Virus record (IMG/VR): IMGVR_UViG_3300032173_000002
Span: 36,373-100,372 of that record
Length of the DNA: 64,000 nt
Reading direction: 5' to 3' (one strand)
Source: a virus
A model generated the notes under the pieces. The model was given only the letters and a program-made list of their open reading frames with translations. It was not told the origin of the DNA and searched no databases. Position numbers and translations under genes: made by a program. Positions 59,508-64,000 of the stretch are shown piece after piece (position 1 is the first letter of the stretch; every line of letters begins with the position of its first letter).

Positions 59508-60389
59508 ATGCTTTTGAAATCTAAAGTCGTTCTGATAGTTGATTGTAATTGTATTTGCCATATGTCTTACTATGTTTTTCGGGACTTATCTTATGGGGGA
59601 TTAGGAACTGGAGTTATTTTTGGCTTCCTCCGGCAAGTGTTTCAGTTGGCCTCAAGATTTGAGTCCAATTTTTTCATCTTTTGCTGGGATCACCCCCATC
59701 TGATTCGCAGGGATATGTATCCTGATTACAAGAAGTCTCGTCGTGAGAGGAGAACTCCTGAGCAGAAGATAATGGACAGAGAGGCTTTTAGACAGTTTTC
59801 GGAAGTCAGGGAGACAGTTTTGCCTTCGTTGGGGTTTAGAAACATATTTTGGGAGGACGGATACGAGGCAGATGATTTGATCCATGCTGCGGTAGAGACT
59901 GTTTTAGAGAAGGGCCTCCCTGCTATGGTGGTGAGTACTGATGAGGACCTATTCCAACTGCTGGATAGAGCGAGTATGTTTAATCCTCGGCATAAATACA
60001 TCTATACGAAAGATTGTTTAATGAAGAAGTGGAGGGTGACTCCTGAGCAATGGGTGGATGTTAAAGCCATGTCAGGTTGTCCCTCTGATGGGGTAGAGGG
60101 ATTGGAAGGGGTTGGGCTGAAGAGTGCTATAAAGTACCTGCTGGGTGAGACGAGTCGCATGGGCTATCAGACGATAGCTCGGATTCGGTCAGATGAAGGG
60201 AGAAAGATTATCCGTAGAAATCTGGAATTGGTTAGCCTAATGGGAGAGGATTTAGCTCCTCTCCCTTTGGTGTGGGAGGAGAATTTTTCTCGCAAAGTGT
60301 TTTTAGATATTTTTGACGGGATGAATTTTCGCTCCTTCTTGTCTCCAGAGATGTTCCCCAAGTGGGAGAGGCTATTTAACTTGAACTGA
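59508..60389 (+). CDS. 5'-3' exonuclease / flap endonuclease
   Basis: The protein is 293 aa. LIVDCNCICHMSYY, FCWDHPHLIRRDMYPDYKKS, GYEADDLI, VVSTDEDLFQL and the helix-hairpin-helix GVEGLEGVGLKSAIKYL are standard for PolA-type 5' nucleases. It removes primers and flaps; the polymerase here lacks this domain. Confidence 0.88.
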   Translation: MLLKSKVVLIVDCNCICHMSYYVFRDLSYGGLGTGVIFGFLRQVFQLASRFESNFFIFCWDHPHLIRRDMYPDYKKSRRERRTPEQKIMDREAFRQFSEVRETVLPSLGFRNIFWEDGYEADDLIHAAVETVLEKGLPAMVVSTDEDLFQLLDRASMFNPRHKYIYTKDCLMKKWRVTPEQWVDVKAMSGCPSDGVEGLEGVGLKSAIKYLLGETSRMGYQTIARIRSDEGRKIIRRNLELVSLMGEDLAPLPLVWEENFSRKVFLDIFDGMNFRSFLSPEMFPKWERLFNLN

Positions 60390-60400
60390 GGAGGCTTCGG

Positions 60401-60610
60401 ATGCAAGATTACAGGGTAAATCAGTTCTCTCGTGATTATCTTGTGGGCTTTAAGGACGGGGCTCAAGCTGTGGTGAATATGATTTACCGGGAGTGTTTTG
60501 GGGGTAAGGGTAATCTGTCTAACCCGAATCTTCTCCCATCCGACTTATCAGGGAGAATCAAACTCTTAATCAGAAGAATCAGTAACTCTAAGGAGGATGG
60601 AAATGAATGA
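60401..60610 (+). CDS. Hypothetical protein, 69 aa
   Basis: Starts 11 nt after the 5' nuclease stop, with GAGGAGG upstream. A basic-to-neutral helical protein. It overlaps the next gene by 8 nt. Confidence 0.6.
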   Translation: MQDYRVNQFSRDYLVGFKDGAQAVVNMIYRECFGGKGNLSNPNLLPSDLSGRIKLLIRRISNSKEDGNE

Positions 60611-60872
60611 TAACACTGTTGCGGCCCAGCTTTTATCTTTCCAGCTTTTATCTTTGAAAGAGATCGGTTTCGATCAGGAGTTCTGTATGAGTACGGTGGA
60701 AAAGCTTGCCAGCTTTGAAAGGGATAGTAATACGATAGGAGACCTTCTGAAGAAGGTCAGTGTCTCCTTATCTTCTCTGGATGCTAAGGAAGCATTCCTC
60801 ATGGGATTTTTCACATGTGGTTTCCTATGCTTTGTACAGGGGTTAGGCGAAGAAGGCAAAAAACAGCAATGA
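60603..60872 (+). CDS. Hypothetical protein, 89 aa
   Basis: ATG 60603 has AAGGAGG six bases upstream; ATG 60597 is too close. Helical with a late Cys/Phe-rich stretch (FLMGFFTCGFLCFVQGLG). The stop overlaps the nuclease start (ATGA). Confidence 0.6.
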   Translation: MNDNTVAAQLLSFQLLSLKEIGFDQEFCMSTVEKLASFERDSNTIGDLLKKVSVSLSSLDAKEAFLMGFFTCGFLCFVQGLGEEGKKQQ

Positions 60873-61444
60873 AGCCAGGAGGGGGGAAGAACAAGGGATC
60901 GAGTTTTGAAAGACAGGTCTGTCGAATCCTGACCGAGTGGATTACAGGAAAACCGAGGCCGGAGATATTTTGGCGGACTGCCACCAGTGGTGGTAAGTTT
61001 ACAGTGGATGCTAAATCTGGTATTCGAGGGAAAATGCCTGGGGATGTCATGGCAATAGCCGGCGGGGGTGGGTCTTGGTTTGCACCACCAGATGGGGCAT
61101 TTGTTATTGAATGTAAGAGTGTCGGTAGGCTGGACTTGATGGGAATAGTTTTCCGTAAGGGTGATCTTTATTCCTGGTGGACAAAGCTAGTCCAATTGGC
61201 TAAGGGCTATTCTATTCGTCCGCTCTTGATAGCCCATCAGAAAGGGAGACCTACTTTGGTGATGTTCGATGGGGAGTTCTGGAGGCTTTTTACGGATTAT
61301 GGTGGGGGATACCCACATGGTACGATCAGGGCACGAGTTTCTCCCTCTGATGAAGCGGTTATTTGTGTTTTGGATGACTGGCTGAAGTTTTTTGATCCAG
61401 CGACAATAAAGCTTTTCCTTAGGGTTACTCTTGGGAGGAGGTGA
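60869..61444 (+). CDS. PD-(D/E)XK nuclease, Holliday-junction-resolvase-like
   Basis: The protein is 191 aa from ATG 60869. GSSFERQVCRILTEWI, GDVMAI, FVIECKS carry the catalytic Glu, Asp and E-x-K of the PD-(D/E)XK fold. A resolvase or processing nuclease near recA and an SbcC-like gene is plausible. Confidence 0.75.
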   Translation: MKPGGGKNKGSSFERQVCRILTEWITGKPRPEIFWRTATSGGKFTVDAKSGIRGKMPGDVMAIAGGGGSWFAPPDGAFVIECKSVGRLDLMGIVFRKGDLYSWWTKLVQLAKGYSIRPLLIAHQKGRPTLVMFDGEFWRLFTDYGGGYPHGTIRARVSPSDEAVICVLDDWLKFFDPATIKLFLRVTLGRR

Positions 61445-61502
61445 TGCAAGTAGGTGTTTGTAGTTTTTGAGTTATGTTGTTCCAATAGAAAGGGAGGTCA
61501 GT

Positions 61503-61712
61503 ATGGACGCAAAGCAGATTTACTTGGACGGAATTAGGAGGGTAAGACAGGATTCTCACCAGTTGCTTTCTTCTGGAGGAGTGATACGACCTGAGCAGGT
61601 GCTTCAGAGATTGGTAATGCTGTGTGATGCAATTACGGCTATTCCTAGCGAGGAAGAGGAATCGCAGGAATCTACAGCAAAGGGTTCTAGGCGTCGTAGG
61701 ATGGATGAATGA
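61503..61712 (+). CDS. Hypothetical protein, 69 aa
   Basis: GGGAGGTCAGT precedes ATG 61503. Helical N-terminus and a charged C-terminus (SRRRRMDE). Lies just before the SbcC-like gene. Function is unknown. Confidence 0.6.
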   Translation: MDAKQIYLDGIRRVRQDSHQLLSSGGVIRPEQVLQRLVMLCDAITAIPSEEEESQESTAKGSRRRRMDE

Positions 61713-61720
61713 GCTAGGCC

Positions 61721-62776
61721 GTGCTAACTAAGGTTAAAATTACTAACTTCCAGTCTCACCATAGCACAGAGCTTGACTTCCATCCAGGAGTAAATGTCGT
61801 AGTTGGTAAGAGCAATGATGGGAAGTCTGCTCTAATTAGAGCTTTGCTATGGCTATTTGAAAACCGACCGCTTGGGTTCCGATTCCATACCAAGGGGAGG
61901 AAGGGACCTACCGTTGTAGAATTGACGACACCGGAGGGGGTGGTTACTCTATCTAAAACGGATCGGTCCGCTGAGTATTCTCTGGACGGAGAGAAGTGGA
62001 GTAGCCCTGGTGGTGGTGTTCCAGAACAGATCTCGTCGCTATTGAATCTTTCTGAGGTGAATGTCCAGCGACAGTTTGATCCTCATTTTCTTATCTGCTC
62101 CCCACCTGGAGAGGTGGGGAGGGTAATCAATCAAATTACTAGGATCGAGAAAGTAGATGGCTGGATCTCGGATACTACATCTAGCATCAATGATACAAAT
62201 CGGGAGATTCATATTTTACAATTCCAATTGCAGGATGTGAGGGGGAAACTTGCTTTCCTTTCTGCATTGAGGTTGGATGAGCTAAAGGAAGATCTGGAGG
62301 AGGTGAAGAAGATAGAGGAGAGGATTGCTAGTCTTGACTTGGAGGCTGAGCAAATCTCCTCTTCAGTTGATAGGATTTCCGAATTAAGGAAGGAGATGAG
62401 GGATAGCAAGGAGGAGATAGAACGCCTTTCTCCTGGGCTGGAACAAATTCGGGAACTAGCAGAGGAGATAGGGGAACTAAATTCTGTGACTACCTTGCTG
62501 GAGAGGTTTGTTTGCATAACAAAGATGGCGGATCGTCTTGAAATGGATTTGCATCCTCTTGTCGAAGGAGTCAAGAAACTGGATGGTCTAGTAAGGGAGG
62601 AAAGTTTACTTGTTGAGGTCTGTGATTTGCGGTATAGAATGAGAAGGGAAGGAGAGGAGCTGACTCTTGTTGCAAGGGAGCTTGGGGACCAGCTTAGAGC
62701 AGTCAGGAAATGCCCTTTATGCTTGTCTGATCTGGATGAAAAGCAGATAGAAAGGATTGAGAGAGGTTATGCATAG
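61721..62776 (+). CDS. SbcC/Rad50-like half ATPase ending at the zinc hook
   Basis: The protein is 351 aa from GTG 61721. It has the N-terminal ATPase lobe (VKITNFQSHHSTELDFHPGV, Walker A VGKSNDGKSALI), a coiled coil from residue 145, and a terminal CPLCLSDLDEKQ, a zinc-hook CxxC. The second coiled coil and the C-terminal lobe (signature motif, Walker B) are absent. The frame ends soon after the hook, and no continuing frame is seen downstream. Confidence 0.75.
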   Translation: MLTKVKITNFQSHHSTELDFHPGVNVVVGKSNDGKSALIRALLWLFENRPLGFRFHTKGRKGPTVVELTTPEGVVTLSKTDRSAEYSLDGEKWSSPGGGVPEQISSLLNLSEVNVQRQFDPHFLICSPPGEVGRVINQITRIEKVDGWISDTTSSINDTNREIHILQFQLQDVRGKLAFLSALRLDELKEDLEEVKKIEERIASLDLEAEQISSSVDRISELRKEMRDSKEEIERLSPGLEQIRELAEEIGELNSVTTLLERFVCITKMADRLEMDLHPLVEGVKKLDGLVREESLLVEVCDLRYRMRREGEELTLVARELGDQLRAVRKCPLCLSDLDEKQIERIERGYA

Positions 62777-62862
62777 ACCTAAGAAGGTATTATTTGGCCC
62801 GAATGGACAGAGAATGGAGGCACCGTGCAATCTGTTACAAATCATAAACCAAGAAAGGAAGT

Positions 62863-62967
62863 ATGAAGATGAAAGACATGGAGAAAGTGGGTTACTTTGT
62901 TATCATTTTGGCCACGCTTAATGCCATAGTGATAACAATACTATTCGTGATTCGTTGTTTTCGATAA
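62863..62967 (+). CDS. Tiny membrane peptide, 34 aa
   Basis: AAAGGAAGT precedes ATG 62863. MKMKDMEKVG is followed by a hydrophobic segment (YFVIILATLNAIVITILFVI) and RCFR. A paralogue follows at 62984. Function is unknown. Confidence 0.6.
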   Translation: MKMKDMEKVGYFVIILATLNAIVITILFVIRCFR

Positions 62968-62983
62968 ACAATGAAAGAAGGCT

Positions 62984-63088
62984 ATGGAGATGAAAGACCT
63001 TGACAAAATGGATTGGCTTATTTTAGGCGCGGTTACGCTTAATATAATGCTGATAATAATAGTATTCTTGACCTATCTTTTTCGATAA
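62984..63088 (+). CDS. Tiny membrane peptide, 34 aa, paralogue of the previous
   Basis: Same length and plan as 62863-62967: MEMKDLDKMDWLI, a hydrophobic helix containing VTLNIMLIIIVFLT, and an ending LFR. Both end with TTTCGATAAAC, which indicates tandem duplication. Confidence 0.6.
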   Translation: MEMKDLDKMDWLILGAVTLNIMLIIIVFLTYLFR

Positions 63089-63136
63089 ACAATTCGGGAA
63101 AGATCAAGAATTGAAGAAGAGGGAGGTGCACAAGCG

Positions 63137-63355
63137 ATGAAAGACTTTATACTTAAAACTATTGTTGCGACAATAATGGGTTTGATGGTCGGAGGAATTG
63201 TCGCCCTATCTATTATTTATTTTTTCCATCCTGCGCCACCATGGGCTTTTCTAAATGGTTTTTACTGTATGGAGTGGTATATGTATTGCAAGATTTGCAA
63301 AAATCTCGCCTTGGAGGCGGCTGCGGAGAAGCAAATAATACTGGTAAGAGAATAA
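63137..63355 (+). CDS. Small membrane protein, 72 aa
   Basis: GAGGGAGGTGCACAAGCG precedes ATG 63137. MKDFILKTIVATIMGLMVGG and a following hydrophobic run form one helix, then YCMEWYMYCKICKN with several Cys residues. Related in plan to the two peptides upstream. Confidence 0.6.
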   Translation: MKDFILKTIVATIMGLMVGGIVALSIIYFFHPAPPWAFLNGFYCMEWYMYCKICKNLALEAAAEKQIILVRE

Positions 63356-63380
63356 AATGAGGGGGTGGGGTACATAAGCG

Positions 63381-63404
63381 ATGAAAAACTTTGGGCTTTT
63401 CTAA
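63381..63404 (+). pseudogene. Relic leader of the small membrane gene
   Basis: ATG 63381 gives MKNFGLF and TAA. Its upstream CATAAGCG matches CACAAGCG of 63137, and GGGCTTTTCTAA matches bases at 63243-63254 within that gene. It is a truncated copy. Confidence 0.4.
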
Positions 63405-63445
63405 AATGACTTCCGTTCCAATACTTCAACAAAAAGGAGACCAGA

Positions 63446-63640
63446 ATGACTCGCGATAGCTTCTGCTTAGCAAAACAGATATTTACTACAATGGATACGA
63501 TTGATTCTTGGATAGGACATCTCTACATGCTAAGAAACAATACTGTGAACAGCTCCTCCTTATGGCAACACTATCAAGAAATGATAGATTGGTTTACCCA
63601 GAAGAAGAAGGATCTGGAGAATGAAATCACTTTGCTTTAA
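63446..63640 (+). CDS. Hypothetical helical protein, 64 aa
   Basis: AAAAAGGAGACCAG precedes ATG 63446. All-helical with two amphipathic helices. Function is unknown. Confidence 0.6.
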   Translation: MTRDSFCLAKQIFTTMDTIDSWIGHLYMLRNNTVNSSSLWQHYQEMIDWFTQKKKDLENEITLL

Positions 63641-63649
63641 GGGTAACCC

Positions 63650-63853
63650 ATGACCCAACACAGAGTAGTTGCCTTGCCAAAGGAACTCCCCCTTGCCCCG
63701 TTCCTCCTTCGACCGGCTTGCATCACCCCACCCGGCCATCTCCATGCGCATCAGGGCCCTGTCGGGGGGCAAGGAATTCTCTCATGGCGGCAGGGCCTCG
63801 GCGGTGGAGAATTTACTCTGTGGGGAAGATTATGGAAAGAAAGGAAAACATAA
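63650..63853 (+). CDS. Uncertain reading frame in a GC-rich patch
   Basis: Two overlapping + strand frames are open here, so coding is ambiguous. The frame from 63650 (67 aa) starts MTQHRVVALPKELPLAPFLL. The alternative from 63669 contains SMRIRALSGGKEFSHGGRAS, which looks more protein-like. The patch is richer in G+C than its surroundings. I cannot say which frame, if either, is used. Confidence 0.3.
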   Translation: MTQHRVVALPKELPLAPFLLRPACITPPGHLHAHQGPVGGQGILSWRQGLGGGEFTLWGRLWKERKT

Positions 63854-64000
63854 TGTTTGACTATTATATCCTCGATGGACATCAACCAATAAAAACCGAT
63901 CTTGCAACTTGGGCTAAATGGATTGAGACAACAAAAAAATATGTCGTTGATGAATTAGTAGGAGGCGTTCAGATTAGCACAGTCTTCGTTGGATTAGATC
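63852..64000 (+). CDS. Hypothetical phage protein, cut by the right edge
   Basis: The frame runs from ATG 63852 (MFDYYILDGHQPIKTDLATW) to the window end without a stop (49 codons). Small proteins beginning this way are common in phages, with no known function. Confidence 0.55.

Overview
The window is part of the genome of a tailed double-stranded DNA phage with a contractile tail (myovirus-type). The evidence is a T4 gp21/gp23-like protease and capsid pair, a tail sheath and tube, gp25/gp6/gp53/gp27-like baseplate genes, and a full phage-encoded replisome. Genes are densely packed with frequent ATGA, TAATG and TTGA overlaps and strong AGGAGG ribosome binding sites. GTG and TTG starts occur, and arginine is mostly AGA/AGG. 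No host gene, integrase, tRNA gene or CRISPR array was recognised, and the terminase and portal genes are not in the window, so the host is unknown.

Layout. (1) 1-11.8 kb, + strand: an accessory block. It starts with enzymes (a cobalamin-type radical SAM protein, a GT-A glycosyltransferase, an ATP-grasp ligase and a HAD phosphatase). It continues with about fifteen small unknown proteins, most sharing a short N-terminal helix of the type M-S-[KR]-A-x-x-[FLI]-[LI]-E. Several relic genes here keep little more than this tag. (2) 11.8-33.9 kb, + strand: head and tail genes. These are a fibre or decoration-like protein, a protease-scaffold fusion, the major capsid protein, neck proteins (one split by a mini-intein), sheath, tube, a probable tail chaperone with a +1 frameshift, tape measure, baseplate, and two fibre-like proteins, the last with a C-type-lectin/FGE-like end. 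A bidirectional terminator closes the block. (3) 33.9-37.7 kb, - strand: ten small genes of unknown function, several with a GC-rich hairpin just before the Shine-Dalgarno sequence. (4) 37.7-62.8 kb, + strand: replication, recombination and DNA modification. It holds an SF2 helicase, a DUF932 protein, primase, a TSCPD protein, a winged-helix protein, DnaB-like helicase, QueD, QueE, QueC, FolE, an ArcS-like protein, DpdA, sliding clamp, a UDG-PolA fusion, clamp loader, a gp32-like SSB, RecA, 5' nuclease, a PD-(D/E)XK nuclease and an SbcC-like half ATPase. (5) 62.8-64 kb: tiny membrane peptides and a gene cut by the right edge.

How the genes work together. Region 4 can build a replisome, and it supplies preQ0 for insertion into phage DNA by DpdA, probably with further conversion by the ArcS-like enzyme. 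That would shield the DNA from restriction. Promoter-like sites with a GGG-TATAAT-like core precede the operons at 37.9, 39.7, 45.9, 47.1 and 55.7 kb. The most unusual signal is the N-terminal tag shared by unrelated proteins next to a gp21-type prohead protease. By analogy with the T4 capsid-targeting sequence, I infer that it directs these proteins into the capsid. Two candidate translational frameshifts (22.3 kb and 38.34 kb) and two structured intergenic segments (57.65 and 59.36 kb) are the other main leads.
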